This document shows positions 48,982-58,134 of a DNA stretch of 64,000 nucleotides, one piece after another. Position 1 is the stretch's first letter; every line of letters starts with the position of its first letter. Position numbers and translations under genes: made by a program. The notes under the pieces are model-generated. The model saw nothing but the letters and a program-made list of their open reading frames with translations. It was not told the origin of the DNA and made no database searches. Source of the stretch: JAXMAR01 sp046350295 (lineage in GTDB: Bacteria > Planctomycetota > Planctomycetia > Gemmatales > Gemmataceae). The DNA is taken from NCBI GenBank assembly GCA_046350295.1, contig JAXMAR010000008.1:124001-188000 (forward strand), in the 5' to 3' direction.

Positions 48982-49142
48982 CGTCTTCCTCCATTGTTCA
49001 GCTTAGCCGCTGCGGCCCATTCCAGCGTGGCGAAATCGGCAAAAAGCCAGAGCCGGTATTGGCCATGGTCTCTGGAGGGGCGACGGGCGGGGAAAGGCGT
49101 ACGTGCGCCAGCCTGCTGGCTCACGACCTCCATTCGCACCAT
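48978..49142 (-). CDS. Possible small protein, 54 residues, upstream of the DUF433 antitoxin
   Basis: Starting at ATG 49142 inside the end of the 49121-49756 gene, this frame gives MVRMEVVSQQAGARTP, an Arg-rich middle part, FADFATLEWAAAAK and the end LNNGGRR. Its stop overlaps the antitoxin start by ATGA (48978-48981). Coupling on both sides supports translation. There is no recognised family. It may be only a spacer ORF. Confidence 0.35.
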   Translation of the reverse strand: MVRMEVVSQQAGARTPFPARRPSRDHGQYRLWLFADFATLEWAAAAKLNNGGRR

Positions 49143-49756
49143 TGCTTCACCACCCTTCCGGCGCGAACGATAGCGACACCGGCCCTGCCCGCGAGCCGGT
49201 GCCATCCCCCGGCATCCCATTCCCAGAGTTCGTCGCCTGGCTGCATTTCGGCAGCAATCTCGGCTGACCGTTGCTTGACCTTTTCTGTTACCCGTGACGA
49301 TTTGTCAATCAGGCCTTCAAACCAGCGCTTGCAGTACTCTTCGTAGGTGGTCTTGCAGCGCATTATTCGACACAGGTCCGCGTTCTCTTCAATCCACTTC
49401 GTACGCTCGGTGCAACACCGAGGGCAGATGCGATCGCGAGCGGTTGCGAACGGGAACGAGGCATCGCATGCCCGTTCGTATTCCAGCGTATCGCGCACTT
49501 CAGAAAAGGCCTCATCGATCGGGTGGGCCTGCAATTCGCAATCGTGAACGTCGCAGACGCTAAACGCACGGATGATGTCCTCACCGGCGAATGACGGGTT
49601 GGCAAGGCTGGCTGCGAAGTCGTTCCATAGCTGCTCCTGCCAGAAGAGCAGGCGGTTCTTATCGCGACAGGTGTGACTGACGGCGCGAACGAACTTGCGG
49701 TAGCGGTCAGCGCCAGCGAAGACACGAAACAACGCTCGCAACTCGTGCGTCTCCAT
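49121..49756 (-). CDS. Hypothetical protein with a Cys-pair motif
   Basis: 211 residues. It contains CPRCCTERTKWIEE and further Cys/His (FSVCDVHDCELQAH), so a metal-binding site is possible. The rest is mainly helical, and it ends with WEWDAGGWHRLAGRAGVAIVRAG, a short SH3-like tail. GC content and codon bias look lower than in neighbouring genes, with more AT in the third positions, which could mean recent acquisition. It lies directly upstream of the toxin-antitoxin pair. No family recognised. Confidence 0.55.
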   Translation of the reverse strand: METHELRALFRVFAGADRYRKFVRAVSHTCRDKNRLLFWQEQLWNDFAASLANPSFAGEDIIRAFSVCDVHDCELQAHPIDEAFSEVRDTLEYERACDASFPFATARDRICPRCCTERTKWIEENADLCRIMRCKTTYEEYCKRWFEGLIDKSSRVTEKVKQRSAEIAAEMQPGDELWEWDAGGWHRLAGRAGVAIVRAGRVVKQWCEWRS

Positions 49757-49765
49757 TGCTTGCCT

Positions 49766-50458
49766 CTAGCGCAACCGAAAACTCAGGCTCCCCACCCGCG
49801 TCTCGCCGCTCTGATTCGCCTGCCAGTAGACTTCGCGCTCCACGTCCAGGCACGTGAGCCATCCTGCTCCGTAGACCCAGGTGTCGATGCAGACCGCCCC
49901 GTCGAGAACGAGTGGCCGGCCCGAACGCTGCGCGGTGTGGCCGCAGACCATCGTCTTGCCCGACTCGTGGGCACGCCAGCTCGAGTCGTCGAGCGGTTCC
50001 CAGTAGAGCATATAATCGGGCTGCTCGGCCAGCGGGCGGTCGGCGTAGAGGTTCGCGTGGACAAAGAGATGCGTCTCGGTTTCGTGGTAGGGCACGCAAT
50101 CGTCTTCGAGAAGGCGCCAGTGCCGCTCCGGGACCGCCTCGGCGAAGGTTTGCCAGTCGTCCGGCGCCCGGTAGGATTCGAGGGCTTGCATGCCGCCGCA
50201 GCTGAGCCATCCCTCGAAGGGCGCGCTGCCCCTGCGGGCGTCGAGCATCATGAGGTCATGGTTCCCCTTGAGGCTCACGACACGGCATTGCCGCCGCAGC
50301 GCGATGAGCCGATCCAGAACGCCTTTGGAGTCGGGGCCGCGGTCGACGTGATCGCCGAGCGTGACGACGAGATCGTCGCCCGCCGGCTGAACCCGTTCGA
50401 GCAGGGCGTCGAGGGCCCGCAGGCAGCCGTGGATGTCACCAATGGCGAGCGTACGCAT
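49766..50458 (-). CDS. Metallophosphoesterase (PPP-type protein phosphatase-like)
   Basis: 230 residues from ATG 50458. Dimetal site motifs in order: GDIHG, GDHVDRGPDS, KGNHD, later HANLY and CGHTAQRSGRPL. This is the bacterial PPP-family pattern (PrpA/ApaH-like). It may dephosphorylate Ser/Thr proteins or diadenosine tetraphosphate. An upstream in-frame ATG at 50485 would add nine residues. No signal peptide. The 49756 gene starts 9 nt after its stop on the same strand. Confidence 0.85.
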   Translation of the reverse strand: MRTLAIGDIHGCLRALDALLERVQPAGDDLVVTLGDHVDRGPDSKGVLDRLIALRRQCRVVSLKGNHDLMMLDARRGSAPFEGWLSCGGMQALESYRAPDDWQTFAEAVPERHWRLLEDDCVPYHETETHLFVHANLYADRPLAEQPDYMLYWEPLDDSSWRAHESGKTMVCGHTAQRSGRPLVLDGAVCIDTWVYGAGWLTCLDVEREVYWQANQSGETRVGSLSFRLR

Positions 50459-50516
50459 GTGGACCGGTTGGGAAGATGGACACATGCATTCTATCGCGAC
50501 ACCGCTTCCCGGGCGC

Positions 50517-52376
50517 TCAGTCGCCGCCGACCGCTCCTTCCAGGTACATCAGCACCACCGCCAGATCGGCCGGGCTGATACCGCTGATGCGGCTCGCCTG
50601 GCCGAGGCTCGCCGGCCGGACCTTGCCGAGCTTTTCGCGCGCTTCGAAGCGTAGCTGCGGCATGGCCTGATAGTCCAGCGTTGCCGGAATCGTCTTGTTT
50701 TCCAGGCGCTGGAACTTCTCCACCTGCGCCGCCTGCCTGTCGATGTAGCCTGCGTATTTCGCTTCGAGGACCACCTGCTCGATCACGTCCGCGGGATACG
50801 TCGCGATCGATCCGTCCATCGTGACGACCTGCTCCCATGGAACCTCGGTCCGCCGCAGCCAGCGTTCCAGCGTGTCTCCCTGGTAGCGCGTCGCGCGCAG
50901 CCGCGCCTGGAGCCGGGCGATGCCGTCCTCCTTCGACTGATAGCGCGACCAGGCCGCCTCCTTCACGAGGCCGACGCGGCGCCCCAGCCGCGTCAACCGG
51001 CGGTCGGCGTTGTCGTGCCGCAAGAGGAGCCGGTACTCGGCGCGCGACGTGAACATGCGGTACGGCTCGTCGACCCCCTTCGTCACCAGGTCGTCGACGA
51101 GGACGCCGATGTACGCCTGGCTCCGATCCAGCGCCAGCGGCGCCTCCTTCTTGATCTTGAGCGCGGCGTTGATCCCCGCCATCAGCCCCTGGGCGGCGGC
51201 TTCCTCGTAACCGGTCGTGCCGTTGATCTGCCCGGCGAAGTACAGTCCCGCCACCCGCTTCGTCTCCAGCGTCGGCTGAAGCTGTGTCGGCGGCGCGTAG
51301 TCGTACTCCACGGCGTAGCCCCAGCGCAGGACCTCCGCCCGCTCCAGCCCGGGAATGTGGGCCAAGAGCGCCTGCTGCACGTCGTTGGGCAGGCTGGTGC
51401 TGATGCCGTTGCAATAGTACTCCCACGTGTTGCGGCCCTCCGGCTCCAGGAAGATCTGGTGCCGGTCCTTGTCGGCGAGCTGCACCACCTTGTCCTCGAT
51501 CGAGGGACAGTAACGCGGCCCCCGGCCCTGGATCTGCCCGCAGTACATCGGCGCCCGGTGCAGGTTGGCCCGGATCAACTCATGGACCTTCTCGTTCGTG
51601 TACGTGATGTGGCAGTCGAGCTGTGGCTGGGCGATGCGCTCCGTCCCGAAGCTGAACGGCCGCGGTTCGGCGTCCCCCGGCTGGACCTCGAGCGCCGCGA
51701 AATCGATGGTCCGGCCGTTGAGGCGGCACGGCGTGCCGGTCTTGAAGCGCGCCAGCTCGAAACCGCAGACGGTCAAGCTGTCGCTGAGCGTCTCCGCCGC
51801 CGGATCGCCTGCCCGCCCGCCGCGTGTCTTCGCTTCCCCCATGTGCATGAGCGCCTTGAGGAAAGTGCCCGTCGTCAGAATGAGCGCGGCAGCGCGATAG
51901 AGCGTGTCGCCGCGAACGCGAACGCCCTCGACCCGGAATGCGGCAGCGGCATTGCCGAGGCCAGGCCGACCCCTGCATTCACCAATTTCGATCCTCTCGA
52001 CGATCTCTTGCCGGATGGTCAGGTTTTCCTGGGCCTCGACCACGTGCTTCATGCGGAACTGGTACGCCTTCTTGTCCGCCTGGGCGCGCGGCGAATGCAT
52101 CGCCGGGCCCTTCGTCCGGTTGAGCATGCGGAACTGGATGCCGGCGGCGTCGATGGCCCGGCCCATCTCGCCGCCGAGAGCGTCGATCTCGCGCACGATC
52201 TGCCCCTTGGCCACGCCGCCGATCGCCGGATTGCAGCTCATCTGACCGACGGTATCGGCGTTCATCGTCAAGAGAACGGTACGCAACCCCATCCGCGCCG
52301 GCGCCAGAGCGGCCTCGATGCCCGCGTGGCCGGCCCCGACGACGATGACGTCGTAGTCGTAAATGAGGTGCGCCAT
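50517..52376 (-). CDS. mnmG: tRNA uridine-5-carboxymethylaminomethyl synthesis enzyme MnmG
   Basis: 619 residues from ATG 52376. FAD-binding GAGHAG (residues 12-17), then the family stretch MSCNPAIGGVAKGQIVREIDALGGEMG, RTKGPAMHSPRAQADK, TTGTFLKALMHMG, GFELARFKTGTPCRL, CGQIQGRGPRYCPSIEDKV and FAGQINGTTGYEEAAAQG. MnmG works with MnmE to modify U34 of tRNAs using FAD and tetrahydrofolate. Length is normal for the family. No mnmE or rsmG neighbour is present. Confidence 0.95.
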   Translation of the reverse strand: MAHLIYDYDVIVVGAGHAGIEAALAPARMGLRTVLLTMNADTVGQMSCNPAIGGVAKGQIVREIDALGGEMGRAIDAAGIQFRMLNRTKGPAMHSPRAQADKKAYQFRMKHVVEAQENLTIRQEIVERIEIGECRGRPGLGNAAAAFRVEGVRVRGDTLYRAAALILTTGTFLKALMHMGEAKTRGGRAGDPAAETLSDSLTVCGFELARFKTGTPCRLNGRTIDFAALEVQPGDAEPRPFSFGTERIAQPQLDCHITYTNEKVHELIRANLHRAPMYCGQIQGRGPRYCPSIEDKVVQLADKDRHQIFLEPEGRNTWEYYCNGISTSLPNDVQQALLAHIPGLERAEVLRWGYAVEYDYAPPTQLQPTLETKRVAGLYFAGQINGTTGYEEAAAQGLMAGINAALKIKKEAPLALDRSQAYIGVLVDDLVTKGVDEPYRMFTSRAEYRLLLRHDNADRRLTRLGRRVGLVKEAAWSRYQSKEDGIARLQARLRATRYQGDTLERWLRRTEVPWEQVVTMDGSIATYPADVIEQVVLEAKYAGYIDRQAAQVEKFQRLENKTIPATLDYQAMPQLRFEAREKLGKVRPASLGQASRISGISPADLAVVLMYLEGAVGGD

Positions 52377-52663
52377 CAGAAAGAGAAGGTCTCGGCCCGG
52401 TGAACCACGTCGAATCGTGTGCCATGCCCATGGCTTTGCGTGGGCATGGTGTCGGCCCCATTGGTTCATTTTTCGCGGCGCGGCACGTGAAAAACCATGG
52501 GCCGCCCCGCGCCGGCAGATGCGCCTCGCCTCTACACAGCGATTTTAGTCCGCGGCTCTGTTTCTCGCTACGTCCGAGCGGCGCTCTTGGACAAGGCCGC
52601 CGGACTTTGCCGATTTCTCCGCCCCGGCCGGGCAGGCTTCGGCGCCGTCCCCGAAAACACTTT

Positions 52664-52692
52664 TTGCGTTCCGTCCAACCCCCTGTTACCAT
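52664..52692 (+). promoter_or_regulatory. Candidate promoter of the tricorn-like protease gene
   Basis: TTGCGT (52664-52669), a 17-nt spacer and TACCAT (52687-52692), 63 nt before the start at 52756. It lies in the 379-nt divergent spacer 52377-52755, in which I see no other feature. The hexamers match the sigma-70 consensus only partly. Confidence 0.3.
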
Positions 52693-52755
52693 GAAAACGT
52701 CCTACATACAGACAGTTCGTCTCCCCGCCTCCGTCCTCCACCCGGGTTTGCCAAC

Positions 52756-55700
52756 ATGATCCGTCCCTGCCGCTGGTCGCCTCTTCTTGTCCTGGTCGCT
52801 GCGCCGCTCCTGGCCGCGTCCGTCTCTGCCGCCGAGCCCATCCGCTTCGCTCGTTCCCCGGACATCTCGCCGGACGGCCGCCTCGTCGCCTTCAGCTATC
52901 TGGGGGACATCTGGCTCGTCGATGCCGGCGGCGGCGTCGCCCGCCACCTGACCATGCACGAGAAGCATGACTTCGGGCCCCTCTTCAGTCCCGACGGCAA
53001 GTGGATCGCCTTTTCCTCCAACCGCCACGGCGCCTACGACGTCTTCGTCGTCCCTGTGAGCGGCGGCCGGCCCACCCGCCTCACCTTCGACGCCGCCGAC
53101 GACTTCGCCACCGGCTGGTCCTCCGATAGCAAGACCGTCCTCTTCACTTCCGGCCGCGTCGCCGAATTCCCGTATCGCCAGGAGATGTTCGCCGTCTCCG
53201 TCAGCGGCGGCCAACCCGTCCGCGTCTCCGCCCACGAAGGCCGCGACGGCGTCTACTCTCCCAAGAACGACATGATCGCTTACGTCCGCGGCCCCGGCTC
53301 GTGGTATCGCAAGGGCTATCGCGGCTCCTCCAACGACGACATCTGGATCTCGAACGCCGACGGCTCCAACAACCGCCGCATCACCACCTTCAACGGCCAG
53401 GACAGCTACCCGATGTGGTCCGCCGACGGCAAGGCCCTCTACTACGTCAGCGAAGTCTTCGGCGGCCCGGCCAACGTCGCCCGTACCGAGCTGGCGCCCG
53501 GCGCCGCCGGCCCCGGCAAATCGCCGCCGCAACAGATCACCTTCCACAAGGAGGACTCCGTCCGCCGCGCCCGCATCAACGCCTCGGGCGAATGGATCGT
53601 CTACGAATGCGGCGCCGACCTCTGGCTCTACAACACCGCCTCCAAGGCCAACCGCAAGCTCAACATCGAAGTCTACGCCGACGACAAGACCAACCCCGAC
53701 CGCGTGACCACCTTCACCTCCGGCGCCACCGAATACTCGATCTCGCCCGACGAGAAATGGGTGACGGTCGTCGTGCAGGGGGAGATCTTCCTGCTCAGCC
53801 GCGGCGGCGGCAAGGCCAAGCGCCTCACCGATAGCCCCGCCTTCGATCACAGCGTCGCCTGGTCCCCCGACTCCAAGAAGATCCTCTTCCTCTCCGACCG
53901 CAACGGCTACGAAGACATCTATCTCCTCGAATCGGACGATGCCGAGCATCCCGAGCTGACCAAGGCGCATCGCTTCAAGGCCAAACAGCTCACCAACACG
54001 CCGGAAGCCGAGGGGGGCCTGATGTTCACGCCGGACGGGAAGCGCGTCTCCTTCCTGCGCGGCGGCGTCCTCTTCACCATGAACCCCGACGGCGCCGACC
54101 AGAAGCCCCTCGTCAAGGACGGCCAGGTCATCGACTACGAATGGTCCCCGGACGGCAAATGGCTCTGCTACGCCCGCATGGACGACTCCTTCGCCAGCGA
54201 GCTGTTCATCGTCCCCGGGACCGGTCCCACGCCAAAGGACCCCGCCCGCAACGTCACCCGTTTCGCCAACTACAACGCCGGCGTCACCTGGAGCAAGAGC
54301 GGGAACAAGCTCGCCTTCATCAGCCAGCGCAAGGGCAATCAGCCGAGCGCCTATGTCCTCTCCCTCAACAAGCCGGCGGCCCCCGGCGTCCCGCCGCCCA
54401 AGGACGGCGAAATTGACTTCGACGACGTCCACCTCCGCGTCAAACAGCCCAGCGCCATGAACGTCACCGAGTGCGCCATCTCCTCCGACGGCTCGCGCAT
54501 CGCTTTCCGCGGCGCCCAGGACGGCGACGACCTCTGGGTCGCCACCGCCGACGGCAGCTCCGTCACCCGCCTCACCACCGGCAATCAGCGGCCCACGCAG
54601 ATCCAGTGGTCGCGCTTCTTCGGCAACATGATTTACTTCCGCGACGGCGCCGGCAACGTGCGCGTCGCCAGCATCGGCGGCGGCCCCGGCTCAGCCCCGG
54701 CCGCGCTCAGCTCCATCGGCTTCACCGCCAAGATGACGGTCCGTGACGAGGACCTCTTCGCCGAGATGTTCGAGCAGAGCTGGCGTCTCCTCAACGAGAA
54801 CTTCTACGATCCGCGCTTCCACGGCGTCGATTGGCTCCGCGTCCGCGAACGCTACCGCCCGCTCGTCAAGCACGTCGTCCACAAGGAAGACTTCTACGCC
54901 CTCGTCAGCCTCATGTTCGGCGAGCTCAACGCCTCCCACCTCGGCATCGGCGGCAAGACCGGCACGCCCGACCAGCCCACCGCCGAGCTCGGCCTCCTCT
55001 ACGACGCCGCCTACAAGGGCCCCGGCCTCAAGGTCGCCGAGATCCTGCGCGGCGGCCCCGCCGATCGCCGCGGCCTCAACATCAAGCCCGGCGACATCCT
55101 CCTCGCCATCGAAGGGACCGAGCTGAACGATAAGACGAGCGTCTCACGCCTCCTCAACGACAAGGTCGGCGAGATGGTCGCGCTCACCGTCACCTCCAAC
55201 CCGGCCGATCCCAAGAGCAAGCGAACCATCGAGATCCAGGGGGCCCCGCGCCAGGCCATCGCCGGCCTCTCCTACGAGCGCTGGATCAAGAAAAACTTCG
55301 ACCGCGTCACCGAGCTCTCCAAGGGCAAGCTCGGCTACATCCACATCCCGAGCATGGATGACGCCGGCCTGGAGCGCTTCCAGCGCGCCCTGTTTTCCGA
55401 CTGTTTCGACAAGGATGGCATCGTCCTCGACGTCCGCTACAACGGTGGCGGCTTCACCCACGAGCAGGTGCTCAACTACATCGGCGGCAAGGAGCACACC
55501 TTCTTCCATCACCGCCACGGCGGGGCCGGGCTCGTGCTCAACCGCGGCGACCGTCGCTGGACCAAGCCCCTCTCCCTCCTCATCAACAACCGCTCCTACT
55601 CCGACGCCGAGATCTTCCCCAGCGCCTTCCGCGCCCTTGGCCTGGGCAAGCTCGTCGGCCAGTCCACCGGCGGCTTCGTCATCGGCACCCGCAACACCAC

Positions 55701-56076
55701 CCTCATCGACGGCTCCTTCTTCCGCACCCCGCGCATCGGCGTCACCACCGCCAAGGGGATCAACATGGAAAAGGAGGGCGTGATGCCGGACGTCGTCGTG
55801 GAAGTCAACCCCGACGACCTGGCGCGAGGACACGACGCCCAGCTCGACCGGGCGGTCGAGGTGCTCCTCGTCGACGTCGCCGCCTGGAAGAAGACGCGGC
55901 CCCCGGTCGCCAGTCTGCCGACGCCGACGGGGGGCGCCGGCCCCGGTTCCACGGTGGCGCCTGGCGCCGAAGACGCCGTGAGACACATGGTGGGCACGGG
56001 CTACCTCAAAGCGGCCAAGCTACTTCTTCTCTCCCGCTCGCACCGGGCGATGATCGTCGCCGGAAACAACCGGTAG
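52756..56076 (+). CDS. Tricorn-like S41 peptidase, exported
   Basis: 1106 residues with a signal peptide (WSPLLVLVAAPLLAASVSA). Residues 30-640 hold PD40/TolB-like beta-propeller blades (ISPDGRLVAFSYLGDIWLVD, FSPDGKWIAFSSNRHG and so on) arranged like the two tricorn propellers. Then come a C1-like domain (EDLFAEMFEQSWRLLNENFYD), a PDZ domain at about 755-840, and an S41 C2 domain (IVLDVRYNGGGF) with the catalytic serine region INNRSYSDAEIFPSAF, S949-D950, matching the tricorn Ser-Asp pair. It probably degrades oligopeptides in the periplasm. The final 57 nt overlap the convergent gene at 56020. Confidence 0.88.
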   Translation: MIRPCRWSPLLVLVAAPLLAASVSAAEPIRFARSPDISPDGRLVAFSYLGDIWLVDAGGGVARHLTMHEKHDFGPLFSPDGKWIAFSSNRHGAYDVFVVPVSGGRPTRLTFDAADDFATGWSSDSKTVLFTSGRVAEFPYRQEMFAVSVSGGQPVRVSAHEGRDGVYSPKNDMIAYVRGPGSWYRKGYRGSSNDDIWISNADGSNNRRITTFNGQDSYPMWSADGKALYYVSEVFGGPANVARTELAPGAAGPGKSPPQQITFHKEDSVRRARINASGEWIVYECGADLWLYNTASKANRKLNIEVYADDKTNPDRVTTFTSGATEYSISPDEKWVTVVVQGEIFLLSRGGGKAKRLTDSPAFDHSVAWSPDSKKILFLSDRNGYEDIYLLESDDAEHPELTKAHRFKAKQLTNTPEAEGGLMFTPDGKRVSFLRGGVLFTMNPDGADQKPLVKDGQVIDYEWSPDGKWLCYARMDDSFASELFIVPGTGPTPKDPARNVTRFANYNAGVTWSKSGNKLAFISQRKGNQPSAYVLSLNKPAAPGVPPPKDGEIDFDDVHLRVKQPSAMNVTECAISSDGSRIAFRGAQDGDDLWVATADGSSVTRLTTGNQRPTQIQWSRFFGNMIYFRDGAGNVRVASIGGGPGSAPAALSSIGFTAKMTVRDEDLFAEMFEQSWRLLNENFYDPRFHGVDWLRVRERYRPLVKHVVHKEDFYALVSLMFGELNASHLGIGGKTGTPDQPTAELGLLYDAAYKGPGLKVAEILRGGPADRRGLNIKPGDILLAIEGTELNDKTSVSRLLNDKVGEMVALTVTSNPADPKSKRTIEIQGAPRQAIAGLSYERWIKKNFDRVTELSKGKLGYIHIPSMDDAGLERFQRALFSDCFDKDGIVLDVRYNGGGFTHEQVLNYIGGKEHTFFHHRHGGAGLVLNRGDRRWTKPLSLLINNRSYSDAEIFPSAFRALGLGKLVGQSTGGFVIGTRNTTLIDGSFFRTPRIGVTTAKGINMEKEGVMPDVVVEVNPDDLARGHDAQLDRAVEVLLVDVAAWKKTRPPVASLPTPTGGAGPGSTVAPGAEDAVRHMVGTGYLKAAKLLLLSRSHRAMIVAGNNR

Positions 56077-56910
56077 CCCGCCGGCACGCGCGATCAGGCC
56101 CACCAGCACTCCGGCTTCCTTCTCGCCGAGGCTGGTCTTTTCGAGCAAGGTCAGTCCTTGCTTGGTCCCGTCCCGCTTCTCCACCTCGAAATCGAGCAGG
56201 CCCCCCTTCTTGCCGGCGGGCGCCATGTGGGTCATCTTCGCGACGTCCGGCCAGTCGATGACCACCGTCTTCTGGAAGAAGAGCGACGGGACCAGCCGGT
56301 AGCCGCCGCCGACGCGGTATAGGGGGACGAGGCCGTGGACGGTGTGCGACACCTTTTCCTTGCCGCGCACGACAACGGTCGCTTCCGCTCCCGCCACGGC
56401 CGCCGCCGCGGTCGGCTCCGGGAACTTCAGCTTCTTGAAGCCGAACCGCGCCGCCCCTTCCGTCAGCCGCACGGCGCCGCCGATCTCGAACGTCGTCGGC
56501 GCGACCGCGCCATCGATGGTGAACTGGTTGATCGCCTTGAACTTCGTCGGCCCGCGCAGCGTCACGTCCTTCCCTTCCGCGTTCACCAGGGTGACCGCGA
56601 CCTCCTTCGCCTTGTGGTCATACTCGATCTCCTTGAGCGCGCTGAGCGGGATGTACGTCGTCACATCCTCCTGATACATCTCCGCCTTGGTGACGCGGAA
56701 CTCGAGGTATTCCGGCCCCGCGTCCTTTTTCCCCCGCTCCTCCTTCGGCGCCAGCCACGTCAGATGTTTCGTCCCGGTCGCGAACGACCAGTCCTTGAGA
56801 GGGATGTTCTTGTCGGCGCCGTCGATGAGGATGAGCGGCTTGCGCGCGTCCTGGCCGTGAACGGCGCAGGGGGCGCAAAGGAGCAAAACAAATGCGACGC
56901 GGCTTGGCAT
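56020..56910 (-). CDS. Exported hypothetical protein
   Basis: 296 residues. Signal peptide: MPSRVAFVLLLCAPCAVHGQ. The rest is rich in Lys, Gly and beta-strands (PLILIDGADKNIPLKDWSF, TYIPLSALKEIEYDHKAKEV, AVRLTEGAARFGFKKLKFP) with no recognised domain. Its last 57 nt overlap the end of the convergent tricorn-like gene, including the last 18 codons of each. Planctomycete proteins of this look occur often, but their role is unknown. Confidence 0.65.
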   Translation of the reverse strand: MPSRVAFVLLLCAPCAVHGQDARKPLILIDGADKNIPLKDWSFATGTKHLTWLAPKEERGKKDAGPEYLEFRVTKAEMYQEDVTTYIPLSALKEIEYDHKAKEVAVTLVNAEGKDVTLRGPTKFKAINQFTIDGAVAPTTFEIGGAVRLTEGAARFGFKKLKFPEPTAAAAVAGAEATVVVRGKEKVSHTVHGLVPLYRVGGGYRLVPSLFFQKTVVIDWPDVAKMTHMAPAGKKGGLLDFEVEKRDGTKQGLTLLEKTSLGEKEAGVLVGLIARAGGLPVVSGDDHRPVRAGEKK

Positions 56911-56991
56911 GGAATCTCCAAAACGTGAGGCGAAGGCGGGAGCGCCGGACCGCTTGATCCTAGCCGCCCGGAGCGATCTTGCCCACGGAAA

Positions 56992-58014
56992 TCACAACTT
57001 CCCGACCTTGACCCCCGCCCCGAGGTTCGCCATGCCGGGACCGTGATAACCACGCGGGTTGTTGAACGGCAGGATCATCGGCTCCTCGAAGGGGCGGAAC
57101 GGAACCATGGCGGCGATGGCGTCGAGCCGATGCAGAATGTCCGGAGGCAGCGGCCCTTTTGCCGCCGCGGCGACGGACGCCTCCACCTGCTCCGCGGTCT
57201 TGGGCCCGATGAGGACCGTGCTCACGTCCGGATTGGAAAGAGCGAAACGCAAGCACAGCTCCACGATCGACATGCCGGCGTCGTCGAGGAAACGATAGAA
57301 GGCGAGAAACTGCTCTTGCCGCGCCCTGGAGAGCCACGCCGGCTTGGAACGCACCACGTCGTCGTAGCGCCGCCCGAGTCCACCTTGCTGCAGCGCCGAG
57401 CCGAGCACGATCCCCATGCCGCGCTCCTGCGCCGCCGGCAGCACCTCGAGCGTCGCCTCGCGGAAAAGGGCGCTGTAGTTGAAGGCGGTCAGGAGGACAT
57501 CGAAGCGGCGGGCGCGAATGAGGTGCGCCATCTCCGTCGTCGTCGTCCCGCCCAAACCCGTGAAACGGATCAGCCCGCGCCTCTTGAGATCGTCCATCAC
57601 GTCGACGACCGGCCCAGCCGCCCGCTCCGGATCGTTCCACCAGTCGTATTGCAGGGGCCGATCCGGCTCATGGATGAAGAGAATGTCGATCACCTCGCGG
57701 TGCAACAGCCGCAGACTCTCCTCGACCGAGCGGCGCAGGTGTTCGGGGTTTTGCGGCTCGAACGGCGTCGGCCGGCCGCCGAGCTTGGTGGAGAGGATGA
57801 GCGGAGCGCGGATGTCCTTGAGGATGGCGCCGAGGACTTCTTCGCTGTTCGCGTAGGCGGGCGCCGTATCGAAGTAGTTGACGCCGAGCGCGACGGCCCG
57901 GTGGACGGCGCGGCGGCTCTCCTCGAAGCCGGCGCCGAGGATGGATGTGAACAGGGCGCCGAACGAAAGCTCGCTCACCGCGATGCCCGTGCTTCCCAAC
58001 AGCCGCTGCCGCAT
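56992..58014 (-). CDS. Aldo/keto reductase
   Basis: 340 residues, a (beta/alpha)8 AKR. The catalytic tetrad is visible: Asp and Tyr in YFDTAPAYANSEEVLG, Lys in LILSTKLGG, His in ILFIHEPDR. The NADPH-binding region lies in STVLIGPKTAEQVEASV. It reduces aldehydes or ketones with NADPH; close relatives include galactose/fucose dehydrogenase-like proteins. The C-terminus (PMILPFNNPRGYHGPGMANLG) is longer than typical. It is divergent from the TolB-like gene. Confidence 0.85.
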   Translation of the reverse strand: MRQRLLGSTGIAVSELSFGALFTSILGAGFEESRRAVHRAVALGVNYFDTAPAYANSEEVLGAILKDIRAPLILSTKLGGRPTPFEPQNPEHLRRSVEESLRLLHREVIDILFIHEPDRPLQYDWWNDPERAAGPVVDVMDDLKRRGLIRFTGLGGTTTTEMAHLIRARRFDVLLTAFNYSALFREATLEVLPAAQERGMGIVLGSALQQGGLGRRYDDVVRSKPAWLSRARQEQFLAFYRFLDDAGMSIVELCLRFALSNPDVSTVLIGPKTAEQVEASVAAAAKGPLPPDILHRLDAIAAMVPFRPFEEPMILPFNNPRGYHGPGMANLGAGVKVGKL

Positions 58015-58096
58015 GGCGTTCTCCTTCGTTTCCGTATCAGCCTATGCGGCTGCGGAGCGATGTGGCAATCTCGCCGGAATCTACAGCGTCAACCGC

Positions 58097-58102
58097 TATA
58101 AT
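58097..58102 (+). promoter_or_regulatory. Candidate -10 box of the TolB-like gene
   Basis: A perfect TATAAT stands 32 nt before the start at 58135, in the 120-nt divergent spacer with the aldo/keto reductase. No good -35 hexamer lies 16-18 nt upstream. GAGGAG follows at 58120-58125 as the ribosome-binding site. Confidence 0.4.
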
Positions 58103-58134
58103 GCGACTACCGAACCCAATGAGGAGCTTGTGCA

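Noticed and set aside
48383..48994. One 203-residue gene spanning toxin and antitoxin
   Set aside because: The first 81 codons are the antitoxin region read in the wrong frame and lack family sequence; two overlapping genes, DUF433 and DUF5615, fit fully.
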